From: Vibrio nitrifigilis
GTDB lineage: Bacteria; Pseudomonadota; Gammaproteobacteria; Enterobacterales; Vibrionaceae
Direction of reading: 5' to 3'
Assembly (NCBI RefSeq): GCF_015686695.1
Contig: NZ_JADPMR010000001.1
Span: 1 to 64,000 of the forward strand
DNA: 64,000 nucleotides
In this document: positions 53,702 to 61,424 of the stretch, piece after piece
Position numbering within the stretch: position 1 is the stretch's first letter
Layout of the letters: every line of letters begins with the position of its first letter
Translations under genes and position numbers: made by a program
Notes under the pieces: generated by a model
Told to the model about the DNA's origin: nothing
Databases searched by the model: none
The model's input: the letters and a program-made list of their open reading frames with translations, nothing else

Positions 53702-54574
53702 ATGACATTTGAACAACTAAGGACCTTTGCCCGCGTTGTAAAGCTCGGGGGAATACGTAAAGCCGCACTTGAAATGAACATTTCTCAGCCGGCGATATCA
53801 GCCAGAATCAGTGCATTAGAGGAAGAACTCGGAATCCCGTTGCTACACCGTTTAACATCCGGCATCTCACCAACCAAAGAAGGCTTACGTTTACTGGCCC
53901 ATGCCCAAAAAATCGAAGCAGATATGGCCAATATCAAAACGGAAATGACCCAAAACGAAAATATAGTGGGTATCTTGCGCATTGGTGTCGCAGAAACTAT
54001 TGCACATTCATGGCTATCGCCATTTTTAAAAAAGTTACGCCAAATTTATCCCAAACTTGTCGTCGAACTTTCCGTTGATGTTTCCAATAACCTGCGGGAT
54101 CATTTGTTAAATCGCCAATTAGATTTGGCGGTATTAATGGGGCCATTAGTGGAAGGAAACGTGGAAAACCGCCTATTACCCACTTTCGCATTAGACTGGT
54201 ATTGCAGTGCTGCCGAGAACATAACGTCTCTACTGGATTCGCCAATTATCTCTTTTGCGCGAGCCTCTCGTCCCTATCAAGAACTGAACGCAGAGCTTCT
54301 GAGCCGTTATGGCGACAGCGGTCAGATATTCTCGTCAACATCACTTTCCGCTAGCTTAGAAATGGTCGCGAACGGCATCGGCGTAGGCACGCTTCCCGTT
54401 TGCCTAGCGACCTCTTTACTGCAATCAGGAAAAATAAAAACCTACGACCCAGGCTGGACACTCACCAACCTGCAATTCACGGCATCATACCTCAACGATC
54501 CCCGCGATGATACCGTGATAAAAATCGCCGACATGATGGAAGCCACAGCTCAAGAATATGCTGAAAATCAGTAG
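53702..54574 (+). CDS. LysR-family regulator divergent from second TRAP operon
   Basis: A 290-residue LysR protein. The start at 53702 has AAGGAG 7 nt upstream; the frame stays open to 53639. The helix-turn-helix is TFEQLRTFARVVKLGGIRKA..NISQPAISARISALEEELG (motif quoted in parts), and an effector domain follows with GILRIGVAETIAHSW and NRQLDLAVLMGPL. It shares a 180-bp intergenic region with the TRAP/DUF2848/amidase operon and is its likely regulator (inference from position). Confidence 0.92.
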   Translation: MTFEQLRTFARVVKLGGIRKAALEMNISQPAISARISALEEELGIPLLHRLTSGISPTKEGLRLLAHAQKIEADMANIKTEMTQNENIVGILRIGVAETIAHSWLSPFLKKLRQIYPKLVVELSVDVSNNLRDHLLNRQLDLAVLMGPLVEGNVENRLLPTFALDWYCSAAENITSLLDSPIISFARASRPYQELNAELLSRYGDSGQIFSSTSLSASLEMVANGIGVGTLPVCLATSLLQSGKIKTYDPGWTLTNLQFTASYLNDPRDDTVIKIADMMEATAQEYAENQ

Positions 54575-54602
54575 GTTCAGGTAAAGCCGATAACGCTCCC
54601 CT

Positions 54603-55187
54603 TCACCCCAACATTGGCAAGGTTGAAGCCACCAGCAAACTTGCCATTGACCAATTAAACCAACGCACATGATGATCATGTTTAAGAAACTGGCTGATTT
54701 TCTTACCTGCATAAACCCAACTTGAACAGCAAGGAATGTTAATCAACATGAAAGTCACAGTAATCACACCCAGTCCCCATAAACTCGCTGTAGGGTTATA
54801 TAAACTGACTGCAGAAAGCGCCATCGACCAACCTTTGGGATTCACCCATTGAAACAGCATCGCTGAGAAAAAGGTCATTGGCCTATAGGTTTGGGTCTCT
54901 AATGCTGGTTTACTGCGCGCGATTTTGACCGCTAAATAAAGCAAGAAAAGAACGCTCAACACCTGCAATACTTGGTGCGTGATAGGAAAGCGAGTAAACA
55001 CGCCAGACATACCAACGCCCACCAAAAACACCATCAAGCCAAACCCCAGAGCGACACCCAAGATGTGAGGAATACTGCGGGCAAAACCGATGTTCGCCCC
55101 AGAAGTCATCAACATCATGTTATTAGGGCCCGGGGTAAAGGTAGAAACAAAAGCAAACAGAACTAATGCCAACAGCTGATCATTCAT
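54603..55187 (-). CDS. LysE/RhtB-family amino-acid exporter
   Basis: A 194-residue inner-membrane exporter. The family start is LLALVLFAFVSTFTPGPNNM, and FQWVNPKGWSMALSAVSLY marks the mid region. The last third has the CCSSWVYAGKKISQFL segment with a charged loop, then a final hydrophobic helix. It is divergent from an Lrp/AsnC regulator, a common pairing for amino-acid exporters. Confidence 0.92.
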   Translation of the reverse strand: MNDQLLALVLFAFVSTFTPGPNNMMLMTSGANIGFARSIPHILGVALGFGLMVFLVGVGMSGVFTRFPITHQVLQVLSVLFLLYLAVKIARSKPALETQTYRPMTFFSAMLFQWVNPKGWSMALSAVSLYNPTASLWGLGVITVTFMLINIPCCSSWVYAGKKISQFLKHDHHVRWFNWSMASLLVASTLPMLG

Positions 55188-55296
55188 TTTTAATCCTTAA
55201 ATAACATCATTCGATAAACAAAAGGATACGTAGAATGCAGCGCAATTTTGTGCTTATATTGTGTTCATTAGCCTTAATTAAACAATAATATTGCCC

Positions 55297-55740
55297 ATGG
55301 ATAAATTTAACGAAAGAATCTTGCTCGAGCTACGCAAAAACGGCAGATTATCGAATGTTGAGCTTGCAGAACGCGTGGGGCTCTCTCCTTCCGCGACATT
55401 GCGCCGTGTACAAGATCTTGAACGCACAGGAGTGATCAAAGGCTATCGCGCGATACTCGATCGCGATCAGCTTAATATCGGTGTGGTCGCTTATGTCTCG
55501 GTTGGACTCAACAACCACAGCAGGCAATCGCAGCTCGCCTTCCAGCATCATATTATGGCCGTACCGGAAATTGTCGAATGTCATAACATTACTGGTATTT
55601 ACGAGTACCTACTGCGTATTGAAGCCCGCGATTTAAAACACTTTCAACGCATTCATGCCGATGTGCTTGGCGAATCAAAACAAGTGCGCGAACTCAATAC
55701 CACCGTGGTGATGGATTCCCCTAAAGACGAAAGACAGTAA
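55297..55740 (+). CDS. Lrp/AsnC-family transcriptional regulator
   Basis: A 147-residue regulator. I prefer the ATG at 55297 (MDKFNERILLELRKNG) over a TTG at 55291. The helix-turn-helix is LSNVELAERVGLSPSATLRRV, followed by the RAM effector domain (VVAYVSVGLNNHSR; VECHNITGIYEYLLRIEA). It diverges from the LysE-type exporter, which it probably controls in response to an amino acid. Confidence 0.94.
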   Translation: MDKFNERILLELRKNGRLSNVELAERVGLSPSATLRRVQDLERTGVIKGYRAILDRDQLNIGVVAYVSVGLNNHSRQSQLAFQHHIMAVPEIVECHNITGIYEYLLRIEARDLKHFQRIHADVLGESKQVRELNTTVVMDSPKDERQ

Positions 55741-55784
55741 AGCAAAATAGTCATTTAGAGCCCCACCTTCTCACGCCGAATTAC

Positions 55785-55867
55785 ACTTTTATGCGCATAA
55801 AAATGTAAAATTACGCACTTTTATGCGCATAAAAAAGTTTGAACCTACACTTTTCTGCGCCTAAAAT
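55785..55867. repeat. Three palindromic units at exact 32-bp spacing upstream of a DUF4143 gene
   Basis: ACTTTTATGCGCATAA (core ATGCGCAT at 55791), the same core at 55823, and a weaker copy CTGCGCCT at 55855 recur every 32 bp. The first two contain the palindrome TTTTATGCGCATAAAA. The array ends 9 bp before the GTG at 55877 and about 50 bp before the likely ATG at 55916, so it overlaps the promoter. An autoregulatory operator array is likely. Confidence 0.72.
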
Positions 55868-55915
55868 AGTGACACAGTGGGTAATTTCTCAGTAAACAGG
55901 TCTAACGGGGTTGGT

Positions 55916-57247
55916 ATGATCAAACGTTCAATATTAGATAAGTTATTAAAATGGAAACATAAAGAACAGCGAAAGCCACTTCTTATCGATGGTGCACGTC
56001 AAACGGGAAAAACGTATCTATTACAAACCTTGCTGGGTGAAACTTTCCCAAATGTATTACGTATCGATTTTCTCGAATCTCCAGAGATGGCTGAAGCGTT
56101 TGCCGATTCATTAACGCCAGAGAATATCCTATCCAACCTTGAGCTTTTGACTGGGCAACGATTCAACCCTGAAACCGATCTCCTTATTTTTGATGAAATT
56201 GGAGAATGTCCGGAGGCGGTTACTTCATTAAAGTTCTTTGCAGAAAAAGCCCCGACTATGTATGTGGCCGCAAGTGGTTCTAATATTGGCTTATTGAACT
56301 CATTCCCTGTCGGAAAAGTTGAGCAACATAATCTGCGTCCTCTCACTTTTCGAGAGTTTTTAACCGCATCACAAGAACTTCCGTTAATTAAAGCGTTTGA
56401 GCAACAGAAAAACTCGAGTGCGGTGCATACCAAGTTATTCGATAAGTTAACCGATTATTACTTTACTGGTGGTATGCCTGAAGCGGTACAAGCTTGGTTT
56501 TCTCTTTCGGATCAAAGCATTCTTGAGCGTATCGAAGCAGTAAACGACATTCATCGCAACTTAGTGGCTGGATATCAACGAGATTTCGGCAAATACTCAG
56601 GGAAAGTAGATGCCACCTTAATTGAATCGGTATTTATGAACATTCCATCTCAGTTGGCATCGGTGATGGATGAATCTGTAAAGCGTTTCAAATTCAAGGG
56701 CGTGCATGAGCGTAAATCCCGCTACAGCGATTTTGAGAGCGCAATTATTTGGTTAGACAAGTGTCGGCTCGCTTTAAAAAATTATCCTATCGACGGAACC
56801 CCCCGCAGCCCGCTTGCCGCATATAGAAAAGATAACATGGTGAAGCTCTTCCTATTTGATGTTGGGCTTCTTAATCACATGTTAGGCATCAACTATAAAG
56901 AGATTAAGCAGCAAGATTACGAATATAAAGGGTTTATTGCTGAAAACTTTGTGCAGCAAGAATTTGTTGCTCAAGGCGTTGATCCTACATTTTCATGGGG
57001 AGACGCCAGAGCAGAAATAGAGTTCATCGCATCCGACACAGCGGGCAATATCATCCCTATTGAAGTCAAAAGCGGCAAAAGAACCAAAGCACGCTCACTT
57101 GAGTCGTACAAACAAAAATGCGCTCCGATAAAAACCATTAAGCTAACTGGCACCCAAGGCTCATCACCATTAGAAAAAGAGAATCTTGTTTTGCCTCTTT
57201 ACTACAGTGAATATGTGGTGACTCAGCACTTAGAAAATTTATCGTAG
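55916..57247 (+). CDS. AAA ATPase with DUF4143 domain
   Basis: A 443-residue protein. The Walker A is LLIDGARQTGKTYLLQ and the Walker B LLIFDEIGECPEAV. The ASGSNIGLLNS, HNLRPLTFREFL and TGGMPEAVQAW motifs are of the AAA_14/DUF4143 type. The C-terminal domain contains AEIEFIAS and IPIEVKSGKRTKARS, a PD-(D/E)XK-like nuclease pattern. The function of these widespread proteins is not settled; they are common in accessory and defence regions. I prefer the ATG at 55916 to the GTG at 55877. A terminator follows. Confidence 0.9.
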   Translation: MIKRSILDKLLKWKHKEQRKPLLIDGARQTGKTYLLQTLLGETFPNVLRIDFLESPEMAEAFADSLTPENILSNLELLTGQRFNPETDLLIFDEIGECPEAVTSLKFFAEKAPTMYVAASGSNIGLLNSFPVGKVEQHNLRPLTFREFLTASQELPLIKAFEQQKNSSAVHTKLFDKLTDYYFTGGMPEAVQAWFSLSDQSILERIEAVNDIHRNLVAGYQRDFGKYSGKVDATLIESVFMNIPSQLASVMDESVKRFKFKGVHERKSRYSDFESAIIWLDKCRLALKNYPIDGTPRSPLAAYRKDNMVKLFLFDVGLLNHMLGINYKEIKQQDYEYKGFIAENFVQQEFVAQGVDPTFSWGDARAEIEFIASDTAGNIIPIEVKSGKRTKARSLESYKQKCAPIKTIKLTGTQGSSPLEKENLVLPLYYSEYVVTQHLENLS

Positions 57248-57252
57248 CAAGT

Positions 57253-57290
57253 AAAACCAACGTGGCTGTATTCCGACCACGTTGGTTTTA
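57253..57290 (+). terminator. Terminator after DUF4143 gene
   Basis: AAAACCAACGTGG pairs with CCACGTTGGTTTT. It directly abuts the first HipB operator. Confidence 0.88.
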
Positions 57291-57306
57291 TCCCCTAGTG
57301 GGGATA
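57289..57306. promoter_or_regulatory. HipB operator 1
   Basis: TATCCCCTAGTGGGGATA matches the HipB box TATCC-N8-GGATA with a symmetric core. It is 85 bp before hipB. Confidence 0.88.
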
Positions 57307-57316
57307 ATTGAATCGT

Positions 57317-57334
57317 TATCCCCACTAAGGGATA
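57317..57334. promoter_or_regulatory. HipB operator 2
   Basis: TATCCCCACTAAGGGATA, 28 bp after operator 1, is the typical paired arrangement upstream of hipB. Confidence 0.85.
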
Positions 57335-57373
57335 ACTTATTTATGAAACTTGGAATTTGGTAAGGACTGTTTC

Positions 57374-57622
57374 ATGATTTATAGCCCGCAACAATTGGCC
57401 AATCAATTAAAGCTTATTCGCACTAAACATTCGCTGAGCCAATCTGAGCTTGCGGAAAGGGTCGGCATCAAGCAATCCACCTTATCCAATTTTGAAAATC
57501 ACCCAGACACAACGCAGTTAAAGACAGTCTTCAAAATCATTCAGGCATTGGAGTTACAACTCACTGTTAGTGATAAAGAACAAAAACATACCATTACAGA
57601 TCCTTCTGGTGAGGTTTGGTAA
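57374..57622 (+). CDS. hipB: HipB antitoxin/regulator without intact HipA
   Basis: An 82-residue XRE-family protein. It begins MIYSPQQLANQLKLIR, with the DNA-binding segment SQSELAERVGIKQSTLSNFE and the C-terminal ending SGEVW expected of HipB. I chose the ATG at 57374 (AAGGAC just upstream) over an upstream start at 57350. Two HipB boxes precede it. The stop TAA overlaps the ATG of a hipA reading frame that breaks after 15 codons, so this antitoxin is an orphan. Confidence 0.93.
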   Translation: MIYSPQQLANQLKLIRTKHSLSQSELAERVGIKQSTLSNFENHPDTTQLKTVFKIIQALELQLTVSDKEQKHTITDPSGEVW

Positions 57623-57669
57623 TGGCTTCTCTTATTGCCTATATAAATGGATTACTGGTTAGTGAATAA
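57622..57669 (+). pseudogene. hipA: hipA remnant (N-terminal 15 codons only)
   Basis: A TAATG overlap with hipB opens a frame starting MASLIAYINGLLVSE, similar to the HipA N-terminus, which stops at TAA at 57667-57669. Nothing in the next 300 bp resembles the HipA kinase. The toxin gene has been deleted or truncated. Confidence 0.68.
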
Positions 57670-57778
57670 AACAAAGCCTCCCAGCAGATTTTCTAGAATA
57701 TGTCTCAGAGGTCATTTTTACCCACTCTTTAAAAATGATTAAAAAATTAGATTTTGTATCATAATCACCAAATATAAA

Positions 57779-57796
57779 TATCCCCACTAAGGGATA
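57779..57796. promoter_or_regulatory. Third HipB operator, displaced
   Basis: TATCCCCACTAAGGGATA is an exact copy of operator 2, about 110 bp after the hipA stub and far from any hip gene start. It sits in the gene-free interval 57670-58007 and may mark a recombination scar. Confidence 0.8.
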
Positions 57797-57846
57797 AATC
57801 TAAAAGTATAACAAGATAGACTTTTAGAGCACACGCCCACATAAAA

Positions 57847-57880
57847 AGGTTAAAAGTTCATTTAAATGGACTTTTAACCT
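57847..57880. terminator. Hairpin after the hip remnant
   Basis: AGGTTAAAAGT pairs with ACTTTTAACCT around a 12-nt loop. T-rich arms make it a plausible bidirectional terminator. Confidence 0.7.
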
Positions 57881-58007
57881 CAAAGAACACAGAGTACTAC
57901 CGATGAGTCGTTCCTCAACCATCACATAAACCTATCACTTACCACAGATTTTCATTAATCATCCTGTGTTTTTCATGTATCTTTAGTGCAAAGCAAAATG
58001 CATAAAG

Positions 58008-58592
58008 ATGAGTATGAACCCGAACTACTACAACCAAAACGCCCAAGAGTTTTTCGACAACACTGTTGCAGTGGATATGTCTTCGTTATATCAAGCGTTT
58101 GAAGCCCATTTACCTAAACACGCTAACGTGGTGGATGCAGGGTGTGGTTCGGGTCGTGATACCGGTTATTTTCTAAGCCAAGGCTACAATGTCACCTCAT
58201 TTGATGCATCAAAAGAGATGGTTAAACTCGCCAGTGAACACACGGGGCATGCTATCTCACACAGCACCTTTATTGATTTTCAGTTACCACCAGAAAGCCA
58301 ACATGGTATTTGGGCTTGTGCTACCCTTTTGCATATTCCGCAACATGACTTAGAAAAAACCTTCGCTCATTTAGCCACTTGGCTTAAACCTAACGGCATT
58401 CTCTATTGTTCATTTAAATATGGCGACGATGAAGTAGAACGTGGTGGCCGCCGCTTTACCAACCTCACCGAATCCTCGTTAAAACAAGTGATCAGCGGAT
58501 TGGAATTAGAGGCGAAAGAGCTTTGGGTCACCCATGATCTCAGAGCTGGCAGAGCTGATGAAAAATGGCTGAATGCCATCTTGGTGAAGTAA
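58008..58592 (+). CDS. Class I SAM-dependent methyltransferase
   Basis: A 194-residue methyltransferase. The SAM-binding motif I is NVVDAGCGSGRDTGYFLSQG near residue 40, followed by motif II (VTSFDASKEMVKLA) and post-motif IV (GIWACATLLHIPQHDLEKTF). The substrate is unknown; these small enzymes often act on small molecules or tellurite-like toxic compounds. It ends 4 bp before the PLD-helicase gene and is probably cotranscribed with it. An alternative start is the ATG at 58014. Confidence 0.88.
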   Translation: MSMNPNYYNQNAQEFFDNTVAVDMSSLYQAFEAHLPKHANVVDAGCGSGRDTGYFLSQGYNVTSFDASKEMVKLASEHTGHAISHSTFIDFQLPPESQHGIWACATLLHIPQHDLEKTFAHLATWLKPNGILYCSFKYGDDEVERGGRRFTNLTESSLKQVISGLELEAKELWVTHDLRAGRADEKWLNAILVK

Positions 58593-58596
58593 TCCT

Positions 58597-61041
58597 ATGC
58601 CAACGTCACTACTTACTCTCGACCACGACATTCTCACTACGGGTGATAACGATCCGTTATTAACTCAGTTGCTGCACGCCATCAATCACGCGAGCGAAAT
58701 CGAAATTTCCGTGTCATTTATTCGTCAATCAGGCTTTGAGCTGATCAAGCAGGCGTTGCTAGATGCATTGGAGCTACAACCGGGAAAGCCACCAGTCAAA
58801 CTGCGCATTCTGACGTCTGATTATCTCGGCATTACCGAACCTGTCGCCCTGCGTGGTTTGCTCGCCCTCGAAGGCGATGATGTGCAAATCAAAGTATTTG
58901 AGACGGATAAGCAAAGCTTTCACATGAAATCATATCTGTTTGTGCGCACTAATGATCAAGGCACTATTACTGAAGGCTCGGCTTTTATTGGTTCGAACAA
59001 CATCAGTCGCCCAGCGCTGACCAATGCCCATGAATGGACGCTACGCTACGACTATCAGGCCGATAGCGACCATCACACCAAGCAGCAGTTCTTTAATATT
59101 CGCAAGCAGTTCAATGCAATTTTTGAGCATCCCAATGCCAAGATATTGAGTGATGAATGGATTGACGCCTACATTCCGCGTCGTCAACAACCGGCACTTA
59201 AAGCGATTACCACTGCTCTAACCGAAGAAGAAACTACCGAATACTTACCCAATTCAGCACAAGAAGAGGCGCTTGCTGCATTAAATACGACTCGCTTGGA
59301 TGGGTTTACTCGTGGCTTAGTGGTGATGGGTACAGGCATGGGAAAAACCTTTCTCGCCGCCTTTGATGCTCAGCAGATGAAAGCAAAACGTATGTTGTTT
59401 ATTGCTCATCGCGAAGAAATTCTTTCCCAAGCATTAAGCACCTTTGCCAAGGTACATCCCGATAAATCATCGGGTTACTATCACGGCAAAGCAAAAGAGG
59501 CGGAGAAAGATCTGCTATTTGCTTCAGTGCAAACCATCGGCAAAGAGTCGCATCTGAGTCAGTTCGCGCCAGATCATTTTGATTATGTGGTGATTGATGA
59601 ATTTCATCACGCCAGCGCATCAACCTATCAAAACGTATTGAACTACTTTGAGCCAAAATTCTTATTGGGTTTAACCGCAACGCCAGAACGAACCGACCAA
59701 GCTAACATCTTGGCGCTGTGTCATAACAATTTGGTCTTTGAGCGTAACCTAGTGCATGGCATCGACGAGAAGATTTTGGTGCCATTTCACTACTACGGTA
59801 TTTGGGATGACAGCGTCGATTACCAAGCCATCCCATGGCGTAACGGTAAGTTTGATCCTGAGGCCTTAGAGAACCAATTCGCCACGCAAAAAAGAGCGGC
59901 GCATATCTTCAAGCATTGGCAAATTCACCAGCAGAAACGCACCTTAGCGTTTTGTATGTCGAAACGTCACGCTGACTACATGGCAGACTATTTCAACGCG
60001 CATTTTGCTCAGCAAAACAAACGAGCGATTGCAGTCTACAGCGGCTCAAAAGTTCTGCGTAATGAAGCATTAACTCAGCTCGATAATGGCGACATCGACG
60101 TTATTTTTTCCGTCGATCTATTTAATGAAGGAACAGACTTACCTTCTATTGATACCGTCATGATGCTGCGCCCTACCGAATCCAATATTGTGTTCTTGCA
60201 ACAACTTGGTCGTGGTTTACGCCGCCATCAAGATAAAACGCATCTCGTAGTGATCGACTTTATCGGTAACCACAATAGCTTTTTCAGCAAACAAAGCTGG
60301 CTAGGCATTGATATTAAAGGAGCAAAAGGTGGCGAGCCGATTGAACGCCCTGCCCCAGAATTAGGCGAAGGCACTTATATCAATATCGACCCGCAAGCCG
60401 TGGACTTTTGGCAACGCTTAGCAAGACAACTGCGCACCAGCGCCAAAGAAGATTTTACCGATCTCACTGCCTATTTAGGACACCGCCCGAGCGCATCGGA
60501 GTTCTATATCGCCAACAAAGAAGATCGCTTTGCTAAGGTCAATAAACAACACGGCAGTTGGTGTGAATTGGTCGCCGAAATGAGTGACGATGCGTTACTC
60601 CAAGAAGTCGTAACTGAACACCGAGATTTTCTTTTCTACGCAGTGCAAACCACCAAATTACAAAAATCATTTAAGGCCATTTTGCTGGAAGCATTTCTGA
60701 GCTTAGATGGTTTTCGCACTCCGCCAACAATAGATGCGCTCTGCCAACGCAGCCGAAAAATTATCGACGGTTATCCAAGCATTAAGCAGAAGGACTTTAC
60801 AGGTAAAGAAGCACAAGTCGCCATTGCCGATACCACGGGCGTTAAATGGCAAAAATACTGGGAGAAAAACCCCGTGCATTTTTCCATGCAAGCCGATAAG
60901 AAAACCAACATTGCTTGGTTTACACAAGTGGGTGACAGCTACCAAGCAAACTTTACTGTGAAAGAACAGCATGTGGATTTGTTGAGTCAGTTGGTGAAAG
61001 AGTTAGTGGATTATCGGTTGGTTGGGTATTTGGGGGAGTGA
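58597..61041 (+). CDS. PLD-nuclease/SF2 helicase fusion
   Basis: An 814-residue protein. Residues 1-195 resemble a phospholipase D-type nuclease domain with the HxK motif in KQSFHMKSYLFVR followed by GSAFIGSNNISRPAL. Residues 230-600 are a superfamily 2 helicase: Walker A VMGTGMGKTFLAAF, DEFH box VVIDEFHHAS, LLGLTATPERTD, DLFNEGTDLPSID and QQLGRGLRRHQDKTHLVVID. The C-terminal 210 residues resemble the DUF3427 region of such helicases. Several defence systems use PLD-helicase proteins (family knowledge), but the system here is not identified. Confidence 0.86.
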   Translation: MPTSLLTLDHDILTTGDNDPLLTQLLHAINHASEIEISVSFIRQSGFELIKQALLDALELQPGKPPVKLRILTSDYLGITEPVALRGLLALEGDDVQIKVFETDKQSFHMKSYLFVRTNDQGTITEGSAFIGSNNISRPALTNAHEWTLRYDYQADSDHHTKQQFFNIRKQFNAIFEHPNAKILSDEWIDAYIPRRQQPALKAITTALTEEETTEYLPNSAQEEALAALNTTRLDGFTRGLVVMGTGMGKTFLAAFDAQQMKAKRMLFIAHREEILSQALSTFAKVHPDKSSGYYHGKAKEAEKDLLFASVQTIGKESHLSQFAPDHFDYVVIDEFHHASASTYQNVLNYFEPKFLLGLTATPERTDQANILALCHNNLVFERNLVHGIDEKILVPFHYYGIWDDSVDYQAIPWRNGKFDPEALENQFATQKRAAHIFKHWQIHQQKRTLAFCMSKRHADYMADYFNAHFAQQNKRAIAVYSGSKVLRNEALTQLDNGDIDVIFSVDLFNEGTDLPSIDTVMMLRPTESNIVFLQQLGRGLRRHQDKTHLVVIDFIGNHNSFFSKQSWLGIDIKGAKGGEPIERPAPELGEGTYINIDPQAVDFWQRLARQLRTSAKEDFTDLTAYLGHRPSASEFYIANKEDRFAKVNKQHGSWCELVAEMSDDALLQEVVTEHRDFLFYAVQTTKLQKSFKAILLEAFLSLDGFRTPPTIDALCQRSRKIIDGYPSIKQKDFTGKEAQVAIADTTGVKWQKYWEKNPVHFSMQADKKTNIAWFTQVGDSYQANFTVKEQHVDLLSQLVKELVDYRLVGYLGE

Positions 61042-61424
61042 CGAGATTTGTAGATTAAAGACGGGAACATCTCTAAATCGTTTAGAGAGCTTCGTGATGC
61101 AATCAAAAATTGTTCTAATGAAAAATGTTGGAAATTAAGCTTGCGGATATAGCCCAGTGCTAACAAGGCGCTACTGTCGGACAAATTTTCCGCAGAGCAC
61201 GGCGTTACTAAACTTCAGTTTTTCATCTTTGTCTGGCTGAAACTTTTTTGCCTCATTAAGCTAGTAGTTACCTTGTTTAAACCTGTTTCGCATAACACTT
61301 TCGTATACTCTGTTTGACGTTATGAAAGCCCCAAATGTATTGTTGTTCTTAACCTATTGTTGCTATTGATTTTATTTTCCTTTCTGATGAAAGGTTTGGT
61401 TTAAATCACTTTTGAGTAAAACAA
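61042..61424. other. Gene-free interval carrying an attC-like palindrome
   Basis: No supportable ORF. It contains the imperfect inverted repeat described at 61159-61208 and the AT-rich promoter region of the following helicase gene. It is the boundary between the PLD-helicase and the next gene pair. Confidence 0.55.
61159..61208. repeat. attC-like imperfect palindrome
   Basis: GCTAACAAGGCGC at the left and CACGGCGTTAC at the right have the TAAC/GTTA ends of an integron attC site. Between them are a CGGACAAATTTTCCG inner stem and partial GCGCT/AGCAC pairing. The whole is about 50 nt, within the size range of attC sites. It is not a standard long Vibrio VCR. Only one copy was found, so it is a candidate only. 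Confidence 0.45.

Noticed and set aside
55785..55867. Possible CRISPR or VCR cluster
   Set aside because: There are only three imperfect units with 16-bp palindromic cores and no spacer of normal length; the spacing fits promoter operators.
60703..60972. Minus-strand ORF opposite the PLD-helicase gene
   Set aside because: Shadow frame with no independent start signal or family features.
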